Shown here in pieces: positions 35,107 through 42,429 of a stretch of 58,507 nt of DNA. Within the stretch, counting starts at the first letter, position 1, and each line of letters opens with the position of its first letter. This DNA comes from Bacillota bacterium (lineage in GTDB: Bacteria > Bacillota > Limnochordia > Limnochordales > DUMU01). The notes beneath the pieces are model-generated. The model ran no database searches. It had not been told where the DNA came from and saw only the letters and a list, made by a program, of their open reading frames with translations. A program made the translations under genes and the position numbers. The stretch spans positions 1 to 58,507 of the forward strand of contig DUMU01000028.1 in assembly GCA_012839805.1 (NCBI GenBank), read 5' to 3'.

Positions 35107-35261
35107 GCCTTCGGGGCAGGGTCGGACGACTCGCCGGGGTCGTCCTGCTTCCCGACCGGTGGTGATGCCTCCCGCCAGCACGGGAGGACGAGCCCATCAG
35201 CCCCAGCAGTCGATCCGGTGAGAATCCGGAGCCGCCAGTTGAAGTCTGGATGGGCGAAGGC
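35107..35261 (+). ncRNA. FMN riboswitch (RFN element)
   Basis: The P1 helix GCCTTCG (35107-35113) pairs with CGAAGGC (35255-35261). Conserved segments are GGGGCAGGGT, TTCCCGACCGGTGGT, GATCCGGTGAGAATCCGGAG, CCGCCAGTTGAAGTCTGGATG. The first stem-loop is enlarged by an extra hairpin (GGACGAC/GTCGTCC) inserted between CAGGGT and TTCCCGACC, where most RFN elements have only a short loop. A terminator stands 94 bases downstream, before an S-component gene, so FMN should shut off riboflavin uptake by early termination. Confidence 0.92.
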
Positions 35262-35354
35262 GTTCGGAGACAGAGCCGGTGACCGGTGGGCCTGGTAAGG
35301 CCCGAGCCGGGCGGCCGGGCTTTCCGTTCTCCCCACGCAAGAAAACCGAGGAAG

Positions 35355-35406
35355 CCCCTGGAGTACCCCTGATTCCCATTGGAGGCGCTCCAGGGGTTCG
35401 TTTTTG
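35355..35406 (+). terminator. Terminator of FMN riboswitch
   Basis: CCCCTGGAG (35355-35363) pairs with CTCCAGGGG (35388-35396), followed by TTCGTTTTTG. It lies between the riboswitch aptamer and the S-component gene and is the natural expression platform. The loop of 24 bases is long. The possible open-frame start at 35379 lies inside this hairpin and is not a gene start. Confidence 0.75.
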
Positions 35407-35465
35407 CCCTTATTCCCGGCGAGCGGCCGCCCCCCGTGGCGAAATTCACGGGAGGAGCGATCCGC

Positions 35466-35993
35466 ATGCGTGCTCTGCGTACTGTTGTCTACGGTGGTCT
35501 CGGCATCGCCCTGGTGATGCTCGGCACTCTCATCATCCGTTACCCGCTCCCGGCCACCGGCGGCTACGTCAACGTGGGCGACACCTTCATCTTCGCCCTG
35601 GCCGCCCTTTTCGGACCCTACCTCGGCATGATCGCCGGGGGGATTGGATCAGCCCTGGCGGACCTCATCGCCGCGCCGGTGTTCGCCCCGTTCACTCTGG
35701 TGGTCAAAGGGCTGGAAGGCCTCATAGCCGGATGGTTGGCCCACCGCCGGCTGGTCGCGCGCACCGGCCGGATCACCTGGCAAACCGCGCTTTCCTTCGT
35801 CGCCGCCGCCGCCTGGATGGTGGTCGGATACCAATTCACCTACAGAATCCTGGGAAGCTGGGGAACGGCACTCGCGAGCCTCCCCGGTGACGCAATCCAG
35901 GGCTTGAGCAGCACGATATTGGGGCTGCTCCTCACGGGCGCTCTCGCCCGGGTATTGCTTGCCCGCACCCGGGGCCAGGCAGGCGGCGGGTGA
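35466..35993 (+). CDS. ECF transporter S component, probably riboflavin (RibU-like role)
   Basis: A 175-residue integral membrane substrate-capture subunit of an energy-coupling-factor transporter. Six hydrophobic segments are visible, with YVNVGDTFIFALAALFGPYLGMIAGGIGSALADLIAAP-type architecture (seen as NVGDTFIFALAALFGP and AGGIGSALADLIA), then FTLVVKGLEGLIAGWLAHRR. The FMN riboswitch directly upstream argues for riboflavin or a precursor as cargo; sequence alone would allow other vitamins. GGGAGGAG lies just before ATG 35466. The energising EcfA/T proteins are not in this window. Confidence 0.85.
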   Translation: MRALRTVVYGGLGIALVMLGTLIIRYPLPATGGYVNVGDTFIFALAALFGPYLGMIAGGIGSALADLIAAPVFAPFTLVVKGLEGLIAGWLAHRRLVARTGRITWQTALSFVAAAAWMVVGYQFTYRILGSWGTALASLPGDAIQGLSSTILGLLLTGALARVLLARTRGQAGGG

Positions 35994-36020
35994 TCACCTG
36001 CCGGGCTTCGCCAGGAGGGC

Positions 36021-37760
36021 CTAGTTGAGGAAAGACGAAGCGGCCGGGTCCGGGGGCGTCCCGTAGATCTCGATCATCTCAGCTCCCGGGCCGGTCAGCC
36101 CCGCTCCCGGGCCGCCGCTCGTCCCACTCCCCGGGTCTCCGCCCTCTGCCGCCCCGGCCGTGCGGACCACGAAGTGCTCCGGTGCCGGGCAGCGCATGTC
36201 GGTAAACCGTTCGGCCGTGAACGGTACTTTCACATCGCCCCGCCAAAGCCAGACCTCCGACCAGACCGCCGCCGTAACCCGGGCCGCGGTCGGCTGCACC
36301 GGGCGGCCTTCGTTGCCAGCCTGATCGATAGCGTTGACCCGCTTGAACTGCTGTACAATGCCGGGCCCAAAGCCCCAGGCATCGAAAACCACCGTAAAAC
36401 CCTTCTGGCTGCCGGTCCTTTCGCCGGGAAACTCGCTTCCGGCCCCCCTCCCATCGCCGGGCGGCACGCTCATTACCGTGAGCCGGAGTTTACCGGGCCC
36501 GGCCACCACCACCGACATCCTGACCGTTTCGCCCGGATACCAGATAAACTTATCCGGAATCCCGGGAGCATTGTGCCAGGTTTGGTTCCGCCAGAACGGG
36601 CGCCAGCCGCCCAACTGGTGATCCCAGCTTAAGCCGGCATCGATCTCCTGGCCGCGAGCCTGCCCGCCCATGTAAATCGAAGCTCCGTCCCGAGGACCGT
36701 CCGGTCCGTTTCGCGCCGGATCGATAATAAGGTTCGGAAGCGTTACCACCCCTTCGATGCCGGTCCAATAGTCGAAGCTTGAGACCGCCTTCCGGTAATA
36801 AGCACCGAGGAAGCAGGGGTAACCAGAAGCAGGTGGCACCTCCCCCGGTATCGCCTCTACAACCTTATTCACCACCGGAACTGTCTCCGGTGTAGGCAAG
36901 TAGTGCCGGAAGAAGTCATCCGGCGAGATCGGGCTAAACTCCGCTTTCACCGCCTGCGGAACATATGCCCGGATCGCCGCATACAGAGCCTGCTGCAACT
37001 CGGGTACGACCAGGATCTGTTCTTCGAAGACCGGTAGCGCGAAATAAAGCCCGGCGTCGCTCTCCACGATGACGGCAGGATATGACCGGGAGAGAACCCC
37101 ATTCGCGTCCGCCCGTCCCGCCACCATCCGCCCGCCGGGGAGAAGCTCCACTATCTGGCTGCCACTCCGGACCGGGATCGCCTTCGGCAGCCCGGTGAAC
37201 GAGGGAGACGGTTCAACCAGCTGGATTTGCCGGAACGTGGGATCGTTCATCCACCGTAACCAGCGAATGCGCAGCAGTTCACCCAGTTGCATGCCGACCA
37301 GGGTTAGGTTTTCATCCCGCAGGGCGGTCGAGAAAACGGCGATGATCTTACCGCCATCGGCCACGAATTGCTGCCAGGCCTGCACTTCCCGGCCGGTCAT
37401 CACAGCATTTTCCGGGAGGATAGCCAGTTTGTAGCCTGCTTCTGAGAGCCTCCCGGCCTCTACGTCCCGTTCGGTGATGATGTCGAAAGAGAAGAAACGA
37501 TCAAGCCATCCCGCGGCCGTGTTGAACTCTTCGTCGTAGGTGGGGTAGTTCTGCCGGGCGGCGGAGGTGCGTTCACTGCGAACGAGGACCAGGGGAGTTC
37601 GGGCGGCTTGGACGGCGCTGCCGGCGGCCAGCGCGACGGCACCGGCAAAAGCGAGGGCCGCGACCACGGCGTAAAGTGAGAAGCCCGCGGCCGGTCGTGC
37701 TGCTCCCCGTGCTTCCCGGCTCTCGGATGGCCGGGCGATCGCATAACGGAGTGCTCCCAA
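36021..37760 (-). CDS. Secreted/anchored protein with GATase-like domain
   Basis: A 579-residue protein with an N-terminal membrane segment (FSLYAVVAALAFAGAVALAA). The following region (TYDEEFNTAAGWLDRFFSFD, GYKLAILPENAVMTGREVQA, WQQFVADGGKIIAVFSTAL) resembles the class I glutamine-amidotransferase-like or beta-galactosidase-trimerisation fold, without obvious catalytic Cys. The C-terminal half is beta-rich and ends in a Gly/Pro-rich stretch. I recognise no defined family. TTG 37760 is supported by AGGAGG 9 bases upstream. It is the last gene of a minus-strand group starting with the corrinoid protein and sits 52 bases after a sugar isomerase-like gene, so a role in carbohydrate handling outside the membrane is possible. 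Confidence 0.65.
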   Translation of the reverse strand: MGALRYAIARPSESREARGAARPAAGFSLYAVVAALAFAGAVALAAGSAVQAARTPLVLVRSERTSAARQNYPTYDEEFNTAAGWLDRFFSFDIITERDVEAGRLSEAGYKLAILPENAVMTGREVQAWQQFVADGGKIIAVFSTALRDENLTLVGMQLGELLRIRWLRWMNDPTFRQIQLVEPSPSFTGLPKAIPVRSGSQIVELLPGGRMVAGRADANGVLSRSYPAVIVESDAGLYFALPVFEEQILVVPELQQALYAAIRAYVPQAVKAEFSPISPDDFFRHYLPTPETVPVVNKVVEAIPGEVPPASGYPCFLGAYYRKAVSSFDYWTGIEGVVTLPNLIIDPARNGPDGPRDGASIYMGGQARGQEIDAGLSWDHQLGGWRPFWRNQTWHNAPGIPDKFIWYPGETVRMSVVVAGPGKLRLTVMSVPPGDGRGAGSEFPGERTGSQKGFTVVFDAWGFGPGIVQQFKRVNAIDQAGNEGRPVQPTAARVTAAVWSEVWLWRGDVKVPFTAERFTDMRCPAPEHFVVRTAGAAEGGDPGSGTSGGPGAGLTGPGAEMIEIYGTPPDPAASSFLN

Positions 37761-37812
37761 CGGCCTCTACCTCCTGTCGAGAGGGCAACCGGCGGCGCCG
37801 GTGCCGGGAAAA

Positions 37813-38691
37813 TCACAGGCGGCCGCCGATAATGCGGTCGAGCGCGGCGGCCGTATCGTAGATGAGCTGCTCGGGAGCGGTCGGGTAGGGGCTGAGTTCG
37901 GCGGTCAAGGGCCCGTCGTACCCGATCTCGCCCAGGGCATCGACCACGGCCCGCCAAGTTACGTGCCCCTGCAGCAAAGGCACGAAGCCCTGGAGGTTGC
38001 CGATGTCGGTACGGAAGTCTTTCACGTGGCAACGGCGGACCAGCGGCCCGAGAATCCGGATCCACTGATCGGGGAAGCCGTTCACGAGGACGTTGCCGAT
38101 ATCGAAGTATGCCCCTACCCACTCGCTGCCCACCGCCTCCACAAAGCGGCGAAACTCGAGGGGACTGAGCAGGAACTTATTCCAGACGTTCTCGACGCCG
38201 ATCACTACCCGGTGCTTCGCGGCCACCCGGGCCAGGTGCTGCAGCCCCTCCAGCGAGCGATCCCAAACTTTCTCGTACGGGGCATCGGCCGTCACCACGC
38301 CGGGAACCACCAGAATGACTTCCACCTTCATCCAGGCTGCGAGTTCCAGCATCTTCTCGACGAAAGCAATGCCCTGCGAGCGCTGCTTTTCATCGGGCGA
38401 CGACAAAGGAATCTGCCAGAGGGCTGCCGTGCTCAGGCTGGAAATCTCGAGCCCGGTGGCCCGGATCGCCTCCGCCAGCGACCGGGCTTCGGCTTCGGTG
38501 GTTTCGGTGGTCAATCGTTCCGGAAGGCGCGCTTGGCCCTCAGAGCTCGCGGCGGCCGTCCGGCCGGCCGCGGCCGGCGGAAGCTCCACATTCGGTTCAA
38601 ACGTGTCGAAGCCGGCCTTGGCAGCCAGTTGTGCCGCCTCGACCAACGAATACCCCTTTGGGAAACACCAGTGGTTGATTCCCTTCTTCAT
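37813..38691 (-). CDS. Sugar phosphate isomerase/epimerase-like TIM barrel protein
   Basis: A 292-residue AP-endonuclease-2/xylose-isomerase-like barrel. Start MKKGINHWCFPKGYSLVEAA is typical. Metal-site regions visible are FEPNVEL, GVENVWNKFLLSP, GAYFDIGNVLVNGFPDQWI, RRCHVKDFRTD and LTAELSPYP, giving the usual Glu/Asp/His/Glu set. An Ala-rich insert follows ELPP near residue 45. The frame opens at 38763, but ATG 38691 matches the family start. Members isomerise or epimerise sugars, inositols or hydroxypyruvate; the substrate is not clear. It lies in line with the corrinoid-methyltransferase genes on the same strand. Confidence 0.82.
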   Translation of the reverse strand: MKKGINHWCFPKGYSLVEAAQLAAKAGFDTFEPNVELPPAAAGRTAAASSEGQARLPERLTTETTEAEARSLAEAIRATGLEISSLSTAALWQIPLSSPDEKQRSQGIAFVEKMLELAAWMKVEVILVVPGVVTADAPYEKVWDRSLEGLQHLARVAAKHRVVIGVENVWNKFLLSPLEFRRFVEAVGSEWVGAYFDIGNVLVNGFPDQWIRILGPLVRRCHVKDFRTDIGNLQGFVPLLQGHVTWRAVVDALGEIGYDGPLTAELSPYPTAPEQLIYDTAAALDRIIGGRL

Positions 38692-38826
38692 GCCAGTTCG
38701 CACCGCCCTTTTGCGTTTGGACCGCCGTTCATGGCTACGCCATGCCGGCCCCTTTCGGTCCATTTTGACGACCAGGGCGGTATTCCTTCCGGGAGGTCGT
38801 CACTCTCGACCCGGGTGCGCCACGGG

Positions 38827-39879
38827 CTACTTGTCGTGGCCCGCTTGCCGGCGCCACCCGCGCCCCGCCCGCATGAAGGTCTCGACGTTGGCAAGAGGGG
38901 TGTTCCAAGGCAAGTCGCAGCCGGTGCTGAGGATGAAGTTGGGGTACGGGTCCATGGCCTCGAGCAGGTGCTCCACCGCCGCCGCCACCGCCTCTTGATC
39001 GCCGGCTCCCATTACGGCCACCGGATCAATGTTGCCGACCAGCACCACGTCGGCCGGGACCCGCCGAGCGGCAGCGGCCAGGTCCACGTCGCTGTCGAGG
39101 CTAAGGCCCTGGGCTCCGGTCTCGGCCATGGCCTCGACCAGGTGCCCGGCGTCACCGCAGATATGCAGGATCGTCATGACCTCCTCGCCCGCAGTCGCCG
39201 CCTTCCTGCTACTTTCTTCCTGCAACGCCTGGATGACCTGCCGATCGGCCCGGCCGGCGAACTTCCGGAAGGCGGCCGGAGACAAGAAGGTGGCCGTGGG
39301 CTCTAAGATCGCGATCACCTGCGCACCTGCCTTGACCAGCTCTCGCCCGTACGCCTCGACCACGCCCCGGGCGAACTCCACGACCTCGGTCACCAGCTCG
39401 GGCTGCTCGACCGTGGCCAGGGCCAGGGACGTCGCTCCCATCAAAAGCCCGGCCAAGGTGAAGGGCCCGACCACGTAGCCTCCCCGCAGGATCCCTGCCG
39501 GCAGGAGGTCCTTCATCCTCCGCATGGTGTCGATATGGGCCTGGATCAGCGCGTCTGCCAGCGGATCGATTTGCCGGAACTGTTCCAGGTCAGATGCCCG
39601 GCGCACCGGGTGCTCTTCTACGCTTGCCGACTCCTGGAGCGGATAGCGCACCGGCAGGCCGAGAGCACCTGCTTCCAGCGAAAGGTTCATCATGAAGAAA
39701 AGCAGGTCCGGCCGGAACCGCTCGGCGAGAGCCTGGAGGGAGCGGGCATGTAGTTCACTATTGAAGGTGTTCTGCCGGATGGTTGACCCGGTCAGCTGAA
39801 CTCCCGGGTACCCCAACAAGGGCGCGACCATCCGCCGGCCGTCGCGGTAAGCCGCGACGGCCAGTTGATCAAGACGCAT
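38827..39879 (-). CDS. UroD-family methylcobamide:thiol methyltransferase (MtaA-like)
   Basis: A 350-residue protein of the uroporphyrinogen-decarboxylase superfamily, on the methyltransferase side of that family. The zinc-ligand set H-x-C-xn-C is present: His239 and Cys241 in LHICGDAGHL and Cys321 in LSTGCDLP. Such enzymes take a methyl group from a methyl-corrinoid protein to a thiol (coenzyme M in methanogens) or another acceptor. GPFTLAGLLMGA and LSLDSDVDL are also family features. ATG 39879 has GAGAGG close upstream. It lies 91 bases downstream of a corrinoid-protein gene, its likely partner. Acceptor identity in a bacterium is open. Confidence 0.85.
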   Translation of the reverse strand: MRLDQLAVAAYRDGRRMVAPLLGYPGVQLTGSTIRQNTFNSELHARSLQALAERFRPDLLFFMMNLSLEAGALGLPVRYPLQESASVEEHPVRRASDLEQFRQIDPLADALIQAHIDTMRRMKDLLPAGILRGGYVVGPFTLAGLLMGATSLALATVEQPELVTEVVEFARGVVEAYGRELVKAGAQVIAILEPTATFLSPAAFRKFAGRADRQVIQALQEESSRKAATAGEEVMTILHICGDAGHLVEAMAETGAQGLSLDSDVDLAAAARRVPADVVLVGNIDPVAVMGAGDQEAVAAAVEHLLEAMDPYPNFILSTGCDLPWNTPLANVETFMRAGRGWRRQAGHDK

Positions 39880-39970
39880 CCTCTCATGCCGCCTTTCTAC
39901 CCGTGAACCCCAGATGCTTCCTGCGGTACGTGCGGTACCTTGGCTACCTTGCTGCCACCCTTTCCTTTGT

Positions 39971-40627
39971 TCAAGCACCTTTGAGCTTGCCAAGGAGGCT
40001 GTCGGCTACCCGCACCGCCGCCGAGGCGTTCGGCGCGTACCCGTCGGCACCGATCTCCTTAGCAAAGCGTTCGTTGACCGGTGCGCCTCCCACCAGGACG
40101 CCCACCTTCCCCTTGAGACCGGCCTGTTCGACGGAGCGGACGACGTCCTGCATGCGAATCATGGTGGTGGTGAGCAGCGCCGAAACCCCGATGAGGGACG
40201 CTTGCTGCTCTTTGGCCGTCTGTACGAATTTATCGGGAGGAACGTCGGTTCCCAGATCGATTACCTCGTAACCCGCGCCCTCCAGCATCATCCCCACCAG
40301 GTTCTTGCCGATGTCGTGCAGGTCGCCTTGGATCGTTCCCAAGACCACCTTAGCCTTGGTTACCTTCTCAGTGCTTCGTAGCAACGGTTTAACGATGGCA
40401 AGGCCGGCCCGCATGGCCCGGGCGGAGATCAGCATCTCGGGCACGAAGAACTGCCCTTCCTCGAAGAGCTCGCCTACCTTGATCATGGCCGGGATCATGC
40501 CCTCATTGATGATGGACTCGGGGGCCGCCCCGGCCTCGAGGAGACGGCGTACCTCGCTTTCCACCGCGGCCGTCTTTCCGTCGATGATCGCCTGCTGCAG
40601 CACGTCCCACTGACCGGCTGCGCTCAT
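39971..40627 (-). CDS. mtaC: Corrinoid (B12-binding) protein, MtaC-like
   Basis: A 218-residue carrier with the N-terminal helical cap (residues about 1-90) and the Rossmann B12-binding domain. The cobalt ligand motif D-x-H-x2-G is GDLHDIGKN (Asp102, His104, Gly107); ALLTTTMIRMQ and GGAPVNERFAKEIGADGYA complete the nucleotide-loop pocket. It shuttles methyl groups as methyl-Co(III). The frame opens at 40666; ATG 40627 has GGAGG at good spacing. It heads the minus-strand group and is divergent from mtaB, with which it probably works. Confidence 0.92.
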   Translation of the reverse strand: MSAAGQWDVLQQAIIDGKTAAVESEVRRLLEAGAAPESIINEGMIPAMIKVGELFEEGQFFVPEMLISARAMRAGLAIVKPLLRSTEKVTKAKVVLGTIQGDLHDIGKNLVGMMLEGAGYEVIDLGTDVPPDKFVQTAKEQQASLIGVSALLTTTMIRMQDVVRSVEQAGLKGKVGVLVGGAPVNERFAKEIGADGYAPNASAAVRVADSLLGKLKGA

Positions 40628-40944
40628 GTCCACACTTTCCTCCCCCAGCTGATGTTGGCCTTGCACCTAAACGCGGACTCCCGTGGAGCCCGTGGTACCG
40701 ACCGTACCGAATGTTTCAGCCATTGAACATCGACTTCCCCAACCCTTGCGACAATCCTTCGCCGGTCCGGAGTTTCTTCCGAAAGGGTTGGCCACGAGGA
40801 CTTCGCAACACAAGAAAGCCCGCATCGTTAAAGCATTGTCCCCAGGAGAGTCGCTGGGCGCGGTTTATACTCCCTACCCGATGAATGAACGACGCCTGGC
40901 CCGGCGTTGCCGCCGGGGCCGGCCCGAAGAGGAGGCTGTACCCG
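40628..40944. other. Divergent control region between mtaC and mtaB
   Basis: About 317 bases between the two divergent methyltransferase groups. It contains dyads GGTAC-N5-GTACC (40694-40708) and ATGTT-N10-AACAT (40711-40730), both possible regulator sites. A plus-strand TATACT (40866-40871) could be a -10 for mtaB, but no good -35 goes with it. No cobalamin riboswitch was seen. Confidence 0.45.
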
Positions 40945-42348
40945 ATGATCCCGACGCGCCCCCGGACGCGCCTGCGGACGATGGCATACTCCCGCTGGGA
41001 TGAGATGGAGTTCGGTCAAGCGCTCCACCCGGTCACCTGCGGCCTGGGAATCACCATCGGGGGTGGTCAGGTAATCCCCGAAGTAAAGTACGCACCCCGC
41101 CCGGGCAAGGAAGCCGACTACGACACGCTGCGCCAGGAGTACGCCCATGTCACCGAGCAGGTTCTCGAGCGCGCGGTGCAGCTCGGATTCCCCGGCCTGC
41201 TGCTCGAGCTGGAACACGTGTTCCAGCTGACCGATAACCCCGCCTGGGGCGCCGGTATTACCGCCCAGACGAAGGAGCAGATGGTTCAATACCATGAGAA
41301 ATACGGCATTCCACTGGCGCTCCGCGTAACGATTGCGGACATTCGCCGCCCCGAACACGGGCTTCGGGAAGGTAGTCCCGAGCTTGCCAAGATGCTGGAG
41401 AGCTTCGAACGGTGTGCGGCGGCCGGTGCCGACATCCTCTCGATCGAGTCGATTGGCGGAAAGGAAGTCTTCAACCACTGTGTCACCCGCCAGGACATCG
41501 CAGGAATGCTTTTTGCCGTCGGCGTGCTGGGAAGTGCGGACATGGAGTTTCTCTGGGAGCGCATCGTCGCCATTGCCAATGCCCACGGAATCGTTCCCGG
41601 GGGTGACACCGACTGCGCCCATGCCAATAGCGCCATGTTCCTTGCCGGAGGCCTTTTGAACAACGAACTTCCCCACACCTTTGCCGCTCTGGTGCGGGCC
41701 ATCGGAGCAGCCCGCTCTCTGGTGGCCTTCGAATGCGGTGCGACCGGCCCGGACAAGGACTGCGGCTACGAAGGCCCCGTGATCAAGGCGATAACGGGGT
41801 GCCCGATCTCCATGGAAGGTAAGAGTAGTGCCTGTGCCCACTCCGACCTTATGGGGAACATTGCCGCCGCGGTTTGCGATCTGTGGAGCAATGAGGCAGT
41901 GCAGTACGGTGATATGTTTGGAGGCACGACGCCGGCCGTTTTCACCGAAATCCTGGGGTATGATGCAGCCCAGTTCAATGCGGCCCGGGCTCTGGGCTAT
42001 AGCCGGGAACAGCGCGACATCCTGATCCACTCCGATCGGCTGCGCGATCCCCAAGCCTTCGTCATCTCCCCGGACGTTGCCTACGAGATAGGCAAGGCTA
42101 TCGTAAGCGAGGAAACCGATTCCGATTACCGCCGGGCGCGGGCCGCCTGCCTGCGAGCCGGCGAGCTGATCCAGGAGGCTTGCGCCAAGCAAGAGCTCCT
42201 TCTCACGCCCTTGGAAAAGCGGGCTCTCAGCGAGGCGCTGGACACCGTGGCCGCCCTACCAGATGACGAGGAAGAGTTCCTGGCATTAGCATGGCGTCGT
42301 TACCAAAACTTAGAAGAGCTCCGGCCGGCCTCTTATGGATTCTCTTGA
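40945..42348 (+). CDS. mtaB: Methanol:corrinoid methyltransferase MtaB
   Basis: A 467-residue zinc enzyme that moves the methyl group of methanol to Co(I) of its corrinoid partner. It aligns by eye along its whole length with Methanosarcina MtaB: GLGITIGGGQVIPEVKYAPR, ESIGGKEVFNH, GGDTDCAHANSAMF, GPDKDCGYEGP, MEGKSSACAHSDLMGN, YGDMFGGTTPAVF, and the final PASYGFS. The three zinc ligands Glu168, Cys224 and Cys273 match Glu164, Cys220 and Cys269 of the archaeal enzyme at a constant offset of four. ATG 40945 follows GAGGAGG at 9 bases and is preferred over ATG 40981. A related small alcohol or methoxy donor is possible, but methanol is most likely. Confidence 0.93.
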   Translation: MIPTRPRTRLRTMAYSRWDEMEFGQALHPVTCGLGITIGGGQVIPEVKYAPRPGKEADYDTLRQEYAHVTEQVLERAVQLGFPGLLLELEHVFQLTDNPAWGAGITAQTKEQMVQYHEKYGIPLALRVTIADIRRPEHGLREGSPELAKMLESFERCAAAGADILSIESIGGKEVFNHCVTRQDIAGMLFAVGVLGSADMEFLWERIVAIANAHGIVPGGDTDCAHANSAMFLAGGLLNNELPHTFAALVRAIGAARSLVAFECGATGPDKDCGYEGPVIKAITGCPISMEGKSSACAHSDLMGNIAAAVCDLWSNEAVQYGDMFGGTTPAVFTEILGYDAAQFNAARALGYSREQRDILIHSDRLRDPQAFVISPDVAYEIGKAIVSEETDSDYRRARAACLRAGELIQEACAKQELLLTPLEKRALSEALDTVAALPDDEEEFLALAWRRYQNLEELRPASYGFS

Positions 42349-42429
42349 CAATTCTGCGCTGCGTCTTCAGGTGGGCCGGTTATTGCCGCGCGCAATGGCG
42401 AACGAACTGCGGAACCGGAGGGATGAATA

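Noticed and set aside
35379-35465. Upstream start of the ECF S-component frame
   Set aside because: The start lies inside the riboswitch terminator hairpin; ATG 35466 has a proper ribosome site and fits the family N-terminus.
40866-40871. TATACT as a firm promoter for mtaB
   Set aside because: No -35 element at 16-18 bases; kept only as a note in the region description.
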